Part shown: one piece after another, positions 17,612 to 26,126 of the stretch | How positions within the stretch are numbered: position 1 is the stretch's first letter | Layout: the number at the start of each line of letters is the position of its first letter | NCBI RefSeq assembly: GCF_025244825.1 | Contig: NZ_CP104263.1 | Coordinates: 1,488,001-1,552,000, forward strand | Direction: 5' to 3' | Length of the DNA: 64,000 bases | From: Arthrobacter jinronghuae | GTDB taxonomy: Bacteria; Actinomycetota; Actinomycetes; Actinomycetales; Micrococcaceae | Translations under genes and position numbers: made by a program | The notes under the pieces: generated by a model | Databases searched by the model: none | Seen by the model: only the letters and a program-made list of their open reading frames with translations | What the model was told of the DNA's origin: nothing

Positions 17612-19072
17612 TTGCTTAGTGGCAAACGGGCCTTAAAGGGCCCGGCTAAACTGGCCGTACCGCTGACCACCTTCCTCGCAACCCTGGCTTTGCTGCTGGG
17701 GATACCTGCGGCCGGAGCCTTTGCAGCGGACGGCGTCGAGGGCGAGACCTTCGTCATCGGCACCGATACCACCTTCGCACCGTTCGAATTCCGTCAAGAC
17801 GGCGAACTGGTCGGTATCGACATGGACCTTCTCAACGCGATCGCCGAGGAGGAGGGTTTCAATGTCGAAATCCAGTCCCTCGGCTTTGATGCGGCACTGC
17901 AGTCGCTGCAGTCCAACCAGGTGGACGGCGTCATTGCCGGGATGTCCATCACCGACGAGCGCCGGCAGGTCTTCGACTTCTCGGATCCGTACTTCGAGTC
18001 CGGCATCCAGATGGCCGTCGCCGAGAACAACGACGACGTCGCCGGGTACGAGGATCTGCGCGGAAAGCGCGTAGCGGTCAAGACCGGGACCGAAGGTCAG
18101 ACGTTCGCCGAGTCCATCAAGGACGAGTACGGCTTTGAGGTGGTTGCGTTCGCGCAGTCCGCCCAGATGTACGACGACGTCAAGGCCGGCGGCTCCGTGG
18201 CCGTGTTTGATGATTACCCCGTGCTTGCCTACGGCGTGGCCTCCGGCAACGGCCTGAAGACCGTCACCGAGAAGGAAGCCGGCAGCTCGTACGGTTTCGC
18301 CGTGAACAAGGGTGCCAACCCCGAACTCCTCACCGCCTTCAACGCCGGCCTCGCCGACCTGAAGGAAAGCGGCGAATACGACGAAATCCTGGATACCTAC
18401 CTGGAAGCCGGCGCCAAGGACTCAAGCTTCTGGTCCCTCATCACGGACAACGGCCCGGCCTTCGCCAAGGGCATGGGCCTGACCCTGCTGGCAACCGCAC
18501 TGTCGTTGCTCTTCGCGCTCGTTCTGGGCGTGTTCTTCGGCTTCCTGAAGGTCGGCTCGTCAAAGATCCTGCGCGGCATCGCCACCGTGTACGTGAGCAT
18601 TTTCCGCGGCACCCCGGTGCTGGTTCAGGCCTTCTTCTTCTACTTCGGCCTGCCGCAGATCATCGGCCAGCCGGTGGATGTGCTGACGGCCGGCGTGCTG
18701 ACGCTGAGCCTGAACGCCGGCGCCTACATGACCGAGATTGTCCGCGGCGGCATCCAGTCCGTGGATCCCGGCCAGATGGAAGCGGCACGCAGCCTCGGAC
18801 TGGGCTACGGGAAGACCATGCAGAAGGTCATCATTCCCCAGGCCATCAAGATCATGACGCCTTCCTTCATCAACCAGTTCGTCATTACCTTGAAGGACAC
18901 CTCCCTGCTTGCCGTCATCGGCTTTGCGGAGCTGACGTACCAGGGCCAGCAGATCTACGCGGTGAACTTCCGTACCGCGGAGGTCCTGATCATCGTGGCT
19001 GCCCTGTACTTCATCGTCATTACGCTGCTGACCAAGTTGGCGGACGTCCTGGATAAGAGGTTTAACAAGTGA
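17612..19072 (+). CDS. Amino-acid ABC transporter, fused substrate-binding protein and permease
   Basis: 486 aa. Residues about 1-37 look like a signal sequence ending GAFA-ADG. Residues about 40-265 are a polar-amino-acid binding domain ([34 protein letters not shown]). From about 285 on there are membrane segments and the HisM/GlnP permease motif [20 protein letters not shown]. So the receptor and the permease are one polypeptide, as in GlnP-type systems. The start is TTG 17612 with AGGAG nine bases upstream. Its stop overlaps the ATPase start (GTGA). The substrate is likely glutamine/glutamate or another polar amino acid; not determined. Confidence 0.9.
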   Translation: MLSGKRALKGPAKLAVPLTTFLATLALLLGIPAAGAFAADGVEGETFVIGTDTTFAPFEFRQDGELVGIDMDLLNAIAEEEGFNVEIQSLGFDAALQSLQSNQVDGVIAGMSITDERRQVFDFSDPYFESGIQMAVAENNDDVAGYEDLRGKRVAVKTGTEGQTFAESIKDEYGFEVVAFAQSAQMYDDVKAGGSVAVFDDYPVLAYGVASGNGLKTVTEKEAGSSYGFAVNKGANPELLTAFNAGLADLKESGEYDEILDTYLEAGAKDSSFWSLITDNGPAFAKGMGLTLLATALSLLFALVLGVFFGFLKVGSSKILRGIATVYVSIFRGTPVLVQAFFFYFGLPQIIGQPVDVLTAGVLTLSLNAGAYMTEIVRGGIQSVDPGQMEAARSLGLGYGKTMQKVIIPQAIKIMTPSFINQFVITLKDTSLLAVIGFAELTYQGQQIYAVNFRTAEVLIIVAALYFIVITLLTKLADVLDKRFNK

Positions 19073-19797
19073 GCAAGATCCAAACCATCGGACTGCGGAA
19101 GTCCTACGGATCCAACGAGGTCCTCAAGGGCCTGGACGTCAGCGTGGCCGAGGGCGAAGTGGTCTGCGTGATCGGCCCCTCCGGCTCCGGCAAGTCCACG
19201 TTCCTGCGCTGCCTGAACAAGCTCGAAGACATCACCGGCGGCACCGTCATGGTAGACGGTTTCGACCTCACCGATCCGAAGGTGAACCTGAACGAGGTGC
19301 GCCAGCACATCGGCATGGTCTTCCAGCACTTCAACCTGTTCCCGCACATGAGCGTGCTGGACAACATCATGCTGGCTCCGGTGCAGCTGAAGAAGGCACC
19401 GAAGGCCGAGGTCCGCAAGACCGCGCTGGCACTGCTGGACCGGGTTGGGCTGGCAGACAAGGCCGACGCGCGTCCCGCTCAGCTTTCCGGTGGCCAGAAG
19501 CAGCGTGTGGCTATTGCCCGTGCGCTGGCCATGCAGCCTGACATCATGCTCTTCGACGAGGCCACCTCTGCCCTCGACCCGGAAATGGTGGGCGAAGTGC
19601 TGCAGGTCATCCGTGACCTGGCCCGGGAAGGCATGACCATGGTTGTTGTCACCCACGAAATGGGCTTTGCCCGCGAAGTGGCCGACCGCGTGATCTTCAT
19701 GGCGGACGGCTACATCGTCGAAGAGAACACCCCGGAACTGCTCTTCGGCAACCCGCAGGCTCCGCGGCTTCAGGACTTCCTGGCCAAGGTGCTCTAG
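19069..19797 (+). CDS. Amino-acid ABC transporter ATP-binding protein (GlnQ type)
   Basis: 242 aa, standard length. Walker [10 protein letters not shown] (about 32-40), Q-loop in [18 protein letters not shown], signature [15 protein letters not shown] and Walker [15 protein letters not shown] are all present, followed by [20 protein letters not shown] 19069 overlaps the stop of the fused receptor/permease gene, so translation is coupled and the two form one importer. No terminator hairpin is obvious in the 54-bp gap to the Nudix gene. Confidence 0.96.
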   Translation: MSKIQTIGLRKSYGSNEVLKGLDVSVAEGEVVCVIGPSGSGKSTFLRCLNKLEDITGGTVMVDGFDLTDPKVNLNEVRQHIGMVFQHFNLFPHMSVLDNIMLAPVQLKKAPKAEVRKTALALLDRVGLADKADARPAQLSGGQKQRVAIARALAMQPDIMLFDEATSALDPEMVGEVLQVIRDLAREGMTMVVVTHEMGFAREVADRVIFMADGYIVEENTPELLFGNPQAPRLQDFLAKVL

Positions 19798-19838
19798 CGC
19801 TCCGGACGCTTTTTACGGTGGCCGCCGCCGGTATTCGT

Positions 19839-19844
19839 TATGCT
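19839..19844 (+). promoter_or_regulatory. -10 box of leaderless Nudix transcript
   Basis: TATGCT followed by seven bases and ATG 19852; no ribosome binding site. Confidence 0.6.
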
Positions 19845-19851
19845 CTTCTGA

Positions 19852-20562
19852 ATGAGCGAACTAACCGGTACGGCGGCCACTGTCGTACTCCTTCGGGATT
19901 CCGACGCCGGCCCCGAAGTGCTGCTGCTCGAGCGGCCGACTGCGGGCTCCTTCGGCGGTGCCTGGGTGTTTCCCGGCGGCCGGGTGGATGCGGAAGACCG
20001 CGTTGAGGGAGAGCCCGAGGCAGCGGCCGCTCTGCGGGCCGGAGTACGCGAAACCGCCGAAGAGACCGGGCTGGTCCTTCCTGCCGCGGACCTGGTGCCG
20101 CTTTCCTGCTGGATCCCTCCGGAGAACATACCCCGGCGCTACCAGACCTGGTTCTTTGCGGCGAAGGCTCCAGACGGGAATATCCGGCTCAACCCGGGGG
20201 AGCTGCTCAACCACCTGTGGCTCCTGCCGGCGGAGGCACTGGACCGGCACCGCAACGGGCTGATGCAGCTCGTTGCGCCGACCTGGGTCACCCTGCACTC
20301 CCTGACCTCCGATACCTCCGCGGCTGCCGCCCTGGCCCGGATTGCGGGTGCTGAACCGGAAACCTTCCGGACCCGTCCCCTCTCCGGATACGAGCCCGCG
20401 ACGGTTTTGGCCTGGGCGGGCGACGAGGAGTACGACGGCGCGGGCGGTGCTTCCGGCGCGGCTGTCGGTGGATCGTCTGCGCCGACGTCGGATCCTTCCC
20501 TGCCGGCGCGGCACCGGCTCGTGATGGACAAGACCTCCTGGCGCTACGAGCGGACCCGGTAG
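19852..20562 (+). CDS. Nudix hydrolase (NUDT7/NUDT8-like)
   Basis: 236 aa. The core begins TAATVVLLRDSDAGPEVLLL and has FGGAWVFPGGRVDAED followed by a Nudix box whose REXXEEXGU part is GVRETAEETGLVL; an insertion separates the first glycine from it, as in coenzyme-A pyrophosphatase-like subfamilies. The region ENIPRRYQTWFFAAKAPDG is typical of that subgroup. Cytoplasmic; substrate unknown. Residues after about 195 are low-complexity (Gly/Ser/Ala). Probably leaderless. It is followed 9 bp later by the SdpI-like gene. Confidence 0.88.
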   Translation: MSELTGTAATVVLLRDSDAGPEVLLLERPTAGSFGGAWVFPGGRVDAEDRVEGEPEAAAALRAGVRETAEETGLVLPAADLVPLSCWIPPENIPRRYQTWFFAAKAPDGNIRLNPGELLNHLWLLPAEALDRHRNGLMQLVAPTWVTLHSLTSDTSAAAALARIAGAEPETFRTRPLSGYEPATVLAWAGDEEYDGAGGASGAAVGGSSAPTSDPSLPARHRLVMDKTSWRYERTR

Positions 20563-20565
20563 CCT
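20560..20565 (+). promoter_or_regulatory. Possible -10 box of leaderless SdpI-like transcript
   Basis: TAGCCT overlaps the Nudix stop (TAG), is followed by six bases and then ATG 20572. No Shine-Dalgarno is present in the 9-bp gap. Confidence 0.5.
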
Positions 20566-20571
20566 GTAGCC

Positions 20572-20946
20572 ATGGGGTTTACGGGAATAGTGATGCTAAT
20601 GTGCGGACTCGGCCTGTCCTGGGCGGCTGAAGCCACCGCCCGGGGGAAGGTTGGCGTCAACGGCCTGATTGGCATCCGAACGGGATACGTGACGGATTCG
20701 CCGGAGGCCTGGCTGGCGGGACATCAGGCAGCGCGCGGGCTAATGCACGCGGCAGCTGCCGTTTTTGCGGTCATGGGCATCCTCGCCCTGGTCTTCGACG
20801 GCACCGAGGGAGTGCTTGCCGTCGTTGCCATTACGGGAAGCCTCGGAGTACTTGCGTTGATTCTTGCGGCTGCCTCCCGGGCGAACCGTGCTGCGGGACG
20901 GGTTGTTGCTGCGAGTGGCTCTGAACCTGCGGGGAAGCAACACTAG
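20572..20946 (+). CDS. SdpI-like integral membrane protein
   Basis: 124 aa with three hydrophobic segments (about 2-20, 60-80 and 85-108). The motif GLIGIRTGYVTDSPEAWLAG and the following HQAARG are characteristic of the SdpI family, named for the Bacillus immunity protein against the SDP toxin. No toxin gene is nearby, so an immunity role is not implied; many actinobacteria have such orphan proteins. ATG 20572 has no ribosome binding site and follows a TAGCCT box. Confidence 0.82.
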   Translation: MGFTGIVMLMCGLGLSWAAEATARGKVGVNGLIGIRTGYVTDSPEAWLAGHQAARGLMHAAAAVFAVMGILALVFDGTEGVLAVVAITGSLGVLALILAAASRANRAAGRVVAASGSEPAGKQH

Positions 20947-21212
20947 AGGCCTGCTCGCTGATGGGTGATGCCGTGACCTGCTTGGAGGACGGTGGACTTC
21001 GACGCTGTGCAGCCGCCGCTTGCGAGCGGGCACCGTGGCAGGGCTGAGCAGGTCCGGCGTTTTGGCTTATTCGACCTGGTCGCTGCAGACGGGTGTGAGC
21101 CAGGAGCAGAGAGTTCCTCCACAGGCTGGGCCCTCATGATTCCGTAGAGCAGTTTTCCACATAGTGCCGGCCCACCGGTCCGGGCAGGCCTCCGCGCTGG
21201 TGGACTTGGCTC

Positions 21213-23213
21213 ATGGAACAGGCCACTGCCCGCAATTCTCGCTCCCGGAGTCGAGCGGCTCGTCATCCGGGGGCATATCCACGTTCGGACAGCACGGGTA
21301 CCGGAAATGCCGGGGGCCGCGCTGAAGAGCCGCGGGAGCCATCCAAGGCATGGACAACCAGCACACCTCCCCAGGCGGACATGGGATTGGCGCTGCCGGG
21401 TGTGTTCTGCGTGTCCGCCGGTGATGCTCCTGCTGCAGGCACGGTGTTGCCGCCCGGGTTGATGGGGATGCTCTCCCTCCAGGAGCCTGGGGAACTGGGG
21501 CAGGAAGCGGCGCTGGAGACTCTGGAGCGTCTCAACGCAGTGGTCTGCTGGGTGCAGGCGCAACAGGCGCGCACCGTGTACCGGCTGCAGGAACTCACTG
21601 CACAGAACCTATATCCACGTCCGGATCCCTACGCGGCAACTCCGGGTCCGGCTGCCAGCGCCCACGCAGCTGATACGGCTACCGAGGCTAACTTTGCCTC
21701 TAACGCGAACCCTGCGGCGGAAGCCTCGAACGATACGGCTTCGGCCGCCACCGGCAACGACCGGGCGGGTGGCCGGGGTTGCAGCCGGGGTGGTGCCCGT
21801 GGCAGAGACTGGGGCGCACAGTGGGACGGGGAGTGGGTGCTCAGGGCCACCGCTGCGGAGGTCGGTGCCCTGCTGTGCCTGCCCGGAGTTACCGCGCAGC
21901 GGCTGGTCGCCGATTCGGAGCAGTTGTGCACCAGATGCCCCAAGACATTGGCTGACCTCGAACACGGTGCCATCGATTACCGCAGGGCCCGCACGGTTGT
22001 GGACCAGACCGCTGGCCTGCGCCTCGAGGACAGCAGGGTGCTGGAGGCCGGACTGTTGCCCCTGGCCCCGGGGAAGACCGGTCCGCAGTTCGACCGCACG
22101 GCCCGCAGGATCAGGGAGGGGATGTTCCCGCAGACCATTCCGGAGCGCCACCGGGCGGCCGTGTCGGATCGCCGGGTCTGGGTGGAGGACCTGCCGGACG
22201 GGATCGGTGTCCTTTCGGCTTTCCTGCCTGCTGCTGCGGCGCACGGGATCTTCAACGGTTTGACCGGCTGCGCCCGCGGCGAGCAGAAGGCAGGGGATTC
22301 CCGGACATTGGATCAGTTGCGTGCCGATGTCTTCGTATCGGCGCTTACCGGCCAGACGACACGCTCCATGGCGGAACCGGGCATGCCGACAGGCACGGCG
22401 GCGGAACCGACCATGCCGACAGGCACGGCGGCGGAACCGACGCTAGGGACGCCAATGCGCTCGGCTGCGGAACCGACCGCGGTAAAACGGGAACCGGGCA
22501 GTCGAGGCAGGCCGGAAGCGGCGGGAACCGGACCGAAATTATCTTCGCGAACAAGCGAACCGGGGGTGGGCGCAACCCCGGGTCCCGATGCCCAGCAGGA
22601 GCCAGGGCTGCCGGGGGAGGGCTGGTCCGCCGGGGGATTGCGGGCGGAGGTGATGGTGCTTGTGTCGGCCGAATCGCTGCTGGGGCTGTCGGATGCGCCC
22701 GCGGAGTTGAATGGCTACGGTCCGATCAGTGCCGAGGTCGCCCGGGACCTGCTGGCCAACATGGGCCGGTGGACCGGCTTGCTGCAGGGCGGCGACGGAG
22801 AAATCCTGGCGGTGGGCCGGCAGCGCAGGATTCCGCACGCACTCAAACGCTGGCTACAGGCCCGTGACGGGACCTGCCGGTTCCCGGGATGCAGCGTGGC
22901 GGCAGAGAACTGCGAACTCGACCACACCCTGCCTTGGGCCGTTGGAGGGCCAACCGAGCACGGGAACCTGGCCCACCTATGCAAGAAGCACCACCGGTTC
23001 AAGACAGTCGGGTTGTGGAAGGCAAGGCAACCGGAGCCGGGCATCATCGAGTGGACTTCGCCGATGGGACGGGTCTACCGAACGGACGCGAAATTACACG
23101 GCAGGGACTTCAACGGACTTGGTTCTTCCGGGACCAGATGGTCTGGAACCGGCGGAACCGTCGGAACCGGCGGACCGAGCCCGGAGCCAGAGGAGAACAT
23201 GCCGCCCTTCTGA
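21213..23213 (+). CDS. DUF222 / HNH endonuclease domain protein
   Basis: 666 aa. A DUF222 (13E12-like) domain spans about residues 90-390 (GLTGCARGEQKAGDSRTLDQ, LRADVFVSALTG). After a variable linker (about 385-465) comes a C-terminal HNH nuclease, about 554-600: CRFPGCSVAAENCELDHTLP, WAVGGPTEHGNLAHLCKKHH. Such proteins are abundant and repeated in actinobacterial genomes; their function is unknown and some behave like mobile homing-type genes. The linker contains an exact-phase 30-bp tandem repeat. The start is uncertain: ATG 21213 gives 56 low-complexity residues before MGLALPGVF. Flanked by 266 bp of non-coding DNA upstream. Confidence 0.88.
   Translation: MEQATARNSRSRSRAARHPGAYPRSDSTGTGNAGGRAEEPREPSKAWTTSTPPQADMGLALPGVFCVSAGDAPAAGTVLPPGLMGMLSLQEPGELGQEAALETLERLNAVVCWVQAQQARTVYRLQELTAQNLYPRPDPYAATPGPAASAHAADTATEANFASNANPAAEASNDTASAATGNDRAGGRGCSRGGARGRDWGAQWDGEWVLRATAAEVGALLCLPGVTAQRLVADSEQLCTRCPKTLADLEHGAIDYRRARTVVDQTAGLRLEDSRVLEAGLLPLAPGKTGPQFDRTARRIREGMFPQTIPERHRAAVSDRRVWVEDLPDGIGVLSAFLPAAAAHGIFNGLTGCARGEQKAGDSRTLDQLRADVFVSALTGQTTRSMAEPGMPTGTAAEPTMPTGTAAEPTLGTPMRSAAEPTAVKREPGSRGRPEAAGTGPKLSSRTSEPGVGATPGPDAQQEPGLPGEGWSAGGLRAEVMVLVSAESLLGLSDAPAELNGYGPISAEVARDLLANMGRWTGLLQGGDGEILAVGRQRRIPHALKRWLQARDGTCRFPGCSVAAENCELDHTLPWAVGGPTEHGNLAHLCKKHHRFKTVGLWKARQPEPGIIEWTSPMGRVYRTDAKLHGRDFNGLGSSGTRWSGTGGTVGTGGPSPEPEENMPPF
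22383..22442 (+). repeat. In-frame 30-bp tandem repeat in the DUF222-HNH gene
   Basis: Two copies of a 30-bp unit (22383-22412 and 22413-22442, one mismatch) encode MPTGTAAEPT twice. A related shorter unit (SAAEPT) lies on either side. It falls in the linker between DUF222 and HNH. Confidence 0.9.
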
Positions 23214-23296
23214 CGGCACCGACGGTCGAATCGACGGCCCGCTTTTCCTGTCCCGGCGTCGACATCCTGCCCCTGTATCTCCCTCGGCTCCGGTAA

Positions 23297-24199
23297 TCAG
23301 GCCCGCAGCAGCTCCAGGATCCTCTTCCGCGCAGCCCTGCCCTCGGGCACGGGAAGCAGGGGATAGACATGGACCCCGCCGTCAGCGACCTGCAGCGAAA
23401 CCGGGGTTCCGGCCGACTTCAGCAGTCTTTCCAGCCGGAGCACATCGGGATAGGGCAGGTCATGGGTTCCGACAAACAGGTCCGTCGGCGGCAGACCCGA
23501 CAGCGTGCCGTTGACGGGACTGATCCGGGGATCAGCCAGGGGATCACCGGATGCCCAGGCGCGCGCCGCAACCCGCAGCCCGGCACGGCTGAGCCACGGA
23601 TCCACCGCTTCAACCGCGGCAAGCTCCGGATTCTCCATCGCCACGTCCACCCACGGGGACAGCAGAACCAAACGCCGCGGTTGAGGCAGAGACAACTCCG
23701 TTAGCTGCTCGGCAAAGGCCAGCGCCAGTCCGCCACCGGCTGAGTCGCCCATAAAAGCCACGTCCCTGGGATCGTAGTCTTCAAGCAGCTGCCGGTACAC
23801 GGATGCCAGCAGTCCTGGTGCATCCCGGTGGCTGTACTCCGGCGCCAGACCGTAGAGCGGAACCTCCACCCGGTGGCCCGCTGCCGCCAGACGGGCGATG
23901 AACCGCCAGTGCCAGGCGCTGATCGGGCTGATGTACGAACCCCCATGCAGGTACAACACCGCGCAGGAGGCAGTTCCGGGCACGGAGCTGCCCCCGGCCC
24001 CTGGCATCACCGAATAGCAGGAGAACCCCTCGACGCTCCTCTGTTCCACACGGAACTTCCGCAGCAGGCTTCGGGGAGGCGGGGCGGGCTGCCTCCCCTT
24101 CGCCAGTCTCGCCTGCGTACGTTCCGCCGTGGCCGTCAACGGCTTCCTGGTCAGCCGTAAGAACGGCGCCAGAAGCTGCATCGGCAGGCTTGCCATCAA
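23297..24199 (-). CDS. Alpha/beta hydrolase, hormone-sensitive-lipase-like
   Basis: 300 aa. Oxyanion-hole motif YLHGGSY (His85-Gly-Gly), nucleophile motif MGDSAGGG (Ser153), acid residue region FVGTHDLPYPDVLRL and catalytic His in DGGVHVYPLLP define an HSL/esterase of the alpha/beta hydrolase fold-3 type. Substrate unknown; short-chain esters are typical. Its ATG overlaps the TGA of the upstream hydrolase (ATGA), so the two are translated together. No signal peptide is clear, although the N-terminus (LPMQLLAPFLRL) is hydrophobic. Confidence 0.88.
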   Translation of the reverse strand: MMASLPMQLLAPFLRLTRKPLTATAERTQARLAKGRQPAPPPRSLLRKFRVEQRSVEGFSCYSVMPGAGGSSVPGTASCAVLYLHGGSYISPISAWHWRFIARLAAAGHRVEVPLYGLAPEYSHRDAPGLLASVYRQLLEDYDPRDVAFMGDSAGGGLALAFAEQLTELSLPQPRRLVLLSPWVDVAMENPELAAVEAVDPWLSRAGLRVAARAWASGDPLADPRISPVNGTLSGLPPTDLFVGTHDLPYPDVLRLERLLKSAGTPVSLQVADGGVHVYPLLPVPEGRAARKRILELLRA

Positions 24200-24873
24200 C
24201 TCCTCCCGGCTTCTGCGTCCCGGATAAACCGCAGGACCGGCTCAGCGAGTCCGGCACCTATGACGTCAGGCGTGCGCTTCTGTCCGCGCACCTCAAAGGA
24301 GTGGTTCCCGCCCTCAATCCGTTCAACCCGGGCGTTCGGACCAATCCGATGGGCCACGGGTTCCAGCTCGCCGGGCAGAGCGAAAGTGTCACGTGTGCCT
24401 TGCAGGAACAGCATCGGGAGGGTCAGGCCGTATAAGTGCTCATCGCGCAGCTTCTCCGGCTTGCCGGGCGGATGCAAAGGGTAGCCCAGGTACACCAGGC
24501 CGGCCGCAGGCATGCCTTCCGCGACCGCCATGGACGCCATCCGGCCGCCGAAGGACTTCCCGCACGCCCAGACCGGCCCGGCGTCGTCGCGCTCCGCCAC
24601 AGTGGCCATAACGGCCTTCCACGTTTCCACGGCCACGGGAGCCCGGTCCGGAAACTTCTTCCCGGCTTCGCGGTACGGAAAGTTGAAGCGCAGGGTGGCC
24701 GCGCCGCCGTCGTTCAGGGCGCCGGTGAACCCGGTGAGGAAGGGGTGCTCCATCCCGGTTCCGGCTCCGTGGGCGACGACGACGGTCACGTCCGCGCCGT
24801 CGGGGCGGAACAATACGGCGGATACGTGCCCCTCGCCGACGGGAATGGACAGGTCAAGATGATCAACTTGCAT
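24196..24873 (-). CDS. Alpha/beta hydrolase, dienelactone-hydrolase/TEX30-like
   Basis: 225 aa from ATG 24873. VTVVVAHGAGTGMEHPFL, the nucleophile motif CGKSFGGRM (Ser107) and a C-terminal EGGNHSFEV (catalytic His) mark an alpha/beta hydrolase related to the KANL3/TEX30 group; function unknown. The frame is open for 69 more codons upstream, but these have no conserved character and ATG 24873 stands seven bases after a TACGTT box, fitting a leaderless start. Its stop overlaps the HSL-like gene start. Divergent from the promoter of the 58-aa exported peptide. Confidence 0.82.
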   Translation of the reverse strand: MQVDHLDLSIPVGEGHVSAVLFRPDGADVTVVVAHGAGTGMEHPFLTGFTGALNDGGAATLRFNFPYREAGKKFPDRAPVAVETWKAVMATVAERDDAGPVWACGKSFGGRMASMAVAEGMPAAGLVYLGYPLHPPGKPEKLRDEHLYGLTLPMLFLQGTRDTFALPGELEPVAHRIGPNARVERIEGGNHSFEVRGQKRTPDVIGAGLAEPVLRFIRDAEAGRS

Positions 24874-24880
24874 GTGTTCA

Positions 24881-24886
24881 AACGTA
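24881..24886 (-). promoter_or_regulatory. -10 box of leaderless hydrolase transcript
   Basis: Minus-strand TACGTT, seven bases, then ATG 24873. It decides the start chosen for the hydrolase. Confidence 0.5.
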
Positions 24887-24908
24887 CTGCCATCCCGGGC
24901 CTCGCACC

Positions 24909-24937
24909 TTGAGCACAGAAGGTAATACCAGTAGACT
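24909..24937 (+). promoter_or_regulatory. Promoter upstream of the 58-aa exported peptide
   Basis: TTGAGC (24909-24914) and TAGACT (24932-24937) with an ideal 17-bp spacer. If used, it gives a leader of roughly 190 nt before the ATG at 25137. The leader contains a near-repeat GCAGCAAG motif (24968-25000). Confidence 0.55.
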
Positions 24938-25136
24938 GGAAAGTGGACGGGATCCGAAGGCCCCATAAGCGCAGCAAGTAAGTGCAGCAAGCGCAGCCTC
25001 TCCTGAATTCCGCGGTCCGCCTTGGGCGACGAACCGCAAAACCACCACTCCGGCGCAGAAGCCACCGCTTTTCGGCACATCGATTCAGTGTGTCCGGAGT
25101 GCTATCCCATGCCTCTTGAAGGGAGCATCAAGCTAT

Positions 25137-25313
25137 ATGTTGAAGCACGTCAATGTCACACGCAGCAGGACCACCACTTCACGATTCACCGCACAGATCA
25201 CGGCCATTGCGGCCGGATGCGCACTAGTTGCCGGGGGAGTATCGGCAGCAGAGGTCGCAATGCTGAACGCAGAACCGGCCGCGAGCCAGGTCGTCGCTGA
25301 GGCCACCGCGTAA
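25137..25313 (+). CDS. 58-aa putative exported peptide
   Basis: 58 aa. A basic N-region (MLKHVNVTRSRTTTSRF) is followed by a hydrophobic core TAQITAIAAGCALVAGG and a possible cleavage site VSA-AE, leaving about 20 small and acidic residues (AMLNAEPAASQVVAEATA). It looks like a signal-peptide-bearing micro-protein, or a short membrane peptide. AAGGGAGC lies about 12 bases before ATG 25137; a TTG 21 bases upstream is an alternative. A promoter 200 bp upstream and a dedicated terminator 30 bp downstream support a real gene. No family recognised. Confidence 0.6.
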   Translation: MLKHVNVTRSRTTTSRFTAQITAIAAGCALVAGGVSAAEVAMLNAEPAASQVVAEATA

Positions 25314-25342
25314 CGCACAAGGCACAGCGCAGAAGAAGTCTC

Positions 25343-25377
25343 CGCCGTCGTTCCCACCCGGGAATGGCGGCGTTTTT
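25343..25377 (+). terminator. Rho-independent terminator after the 58-aa gene
   Basis: CGCCGTCGTTCCC (25343-25355) pairs with GGGAATGGCGGCG (25360-25372), 13 bp with two G-U wobbles, followed by TTTTT. Confidence 0.85.
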
Positions 25378-25447
25378 GCATTTGAAGGACCGGGGACAGC
25401 GGACTCCTAGAATAGGAGAAACACCATTCCAACATCCGGGGAGCACC

Positions 25448-26101
25448 GTGCCCAGAGGCAAACACCACCCGCCGCGTCCGAAACCGGCAAACAGCGAGGG
25501 TATGCTCATCGCCAATGACCTGAAGAAGGAACGGGGCTGGACCGACGGGCAGATCAAGACCTTCCTGCCCGAACCGGATCAGACCGCCCGGAACCCGTTT
25601 TCCCGCAAGGCAGCCCCCATGAAGCTCTACGCCCTGGAACGCGTCGAAGCCATCGAGGCCACACCGGAGTACCAAAAGGCCCGGGAGGCCTCCCGCAACC
25701 GGCAGCTGGCAGCCCGGGAACGCGCCCTGGTGAAGAAGAAGGCAGCGGTCGCCGTCGCCGAAGCGCTGGACCTGCGCATTGTTCCCGAGCCGTGGGAAAC
25801 CATGCAGCGCAAGGCGATCGAGCATTTCAACGGCCGGCTCCGCGGCAAGCAGTCCCCGGCCAGCCTCTCCACGGCACCGTCGCGGCTGAACCGGCTGACC
25901 GTGAACTACCTGCGCCACCAGCAGACTTCCTACGAGGAGGAGCTCAAGGAATTCAAGGGCGTGGTGGGCGTCGGCGAGGCTTACCTGGTGGTCCGCAACC
26001 GCATCCTGGACCTGATTGCCGCCACCTACCCGCAGCTGAAGGCCGAGTGCGAACGGCAGAAATTCGATGCACCGGACCTTCCCGACGGCGTGACGCTGTA
26101 G
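25448..26101 (+). CDS. Unrecognised 217-aa protein
   Basis: 217 aa from GTG 25448, which is preceded by GGGGAG; a TAGAAT box at about 25408-25413 would give a leader of about 30 nt. The longer open frame begins inside the upstream terminator and is discarded. Basic start (MPRGKHHPPRPKPANSEG), then MLIANDLKKERGWTDGQI, charged helices rich in Arg/Lys/Glu/Ala (about 75-120) and a C-terminal helix pair with YEEELKEFKGVVGVGEAYLV. No signal peptide or membrane segment. I do not recognise the family; the helical, basic character would fit a nucleic-acid-associated protein but nothing proves it. Confidence 0.7.
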   Translation: MPRGKHHPPRPKPANSEGMLIANDLKKERGWTDGQIKTFLPEPDQTARNPFSRKAAPMKLYALERVEAIEATPEYQKAREASRNRQLAARERALVKKKAAVAVAEALDLRIVPEPWETMQRKAIEHFNGRLRGKQSPASLSTAPSRLNRLTVNYLRHQQTSYEEELKEFKGVVGVGEAYLVVRNRILDLIAATYPQLKAECERQKFDAPDLPDGVTL

Positions 26102-26126
26102 CCGCCGGGAAAACCGGGATGCGGCG

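Noticed and set aside
20947..21212. A gene between the SdpI-like and DUF222 genes
   Set aside because: Only short frames in both strands without ribosome binding sites; treated as non-coding.
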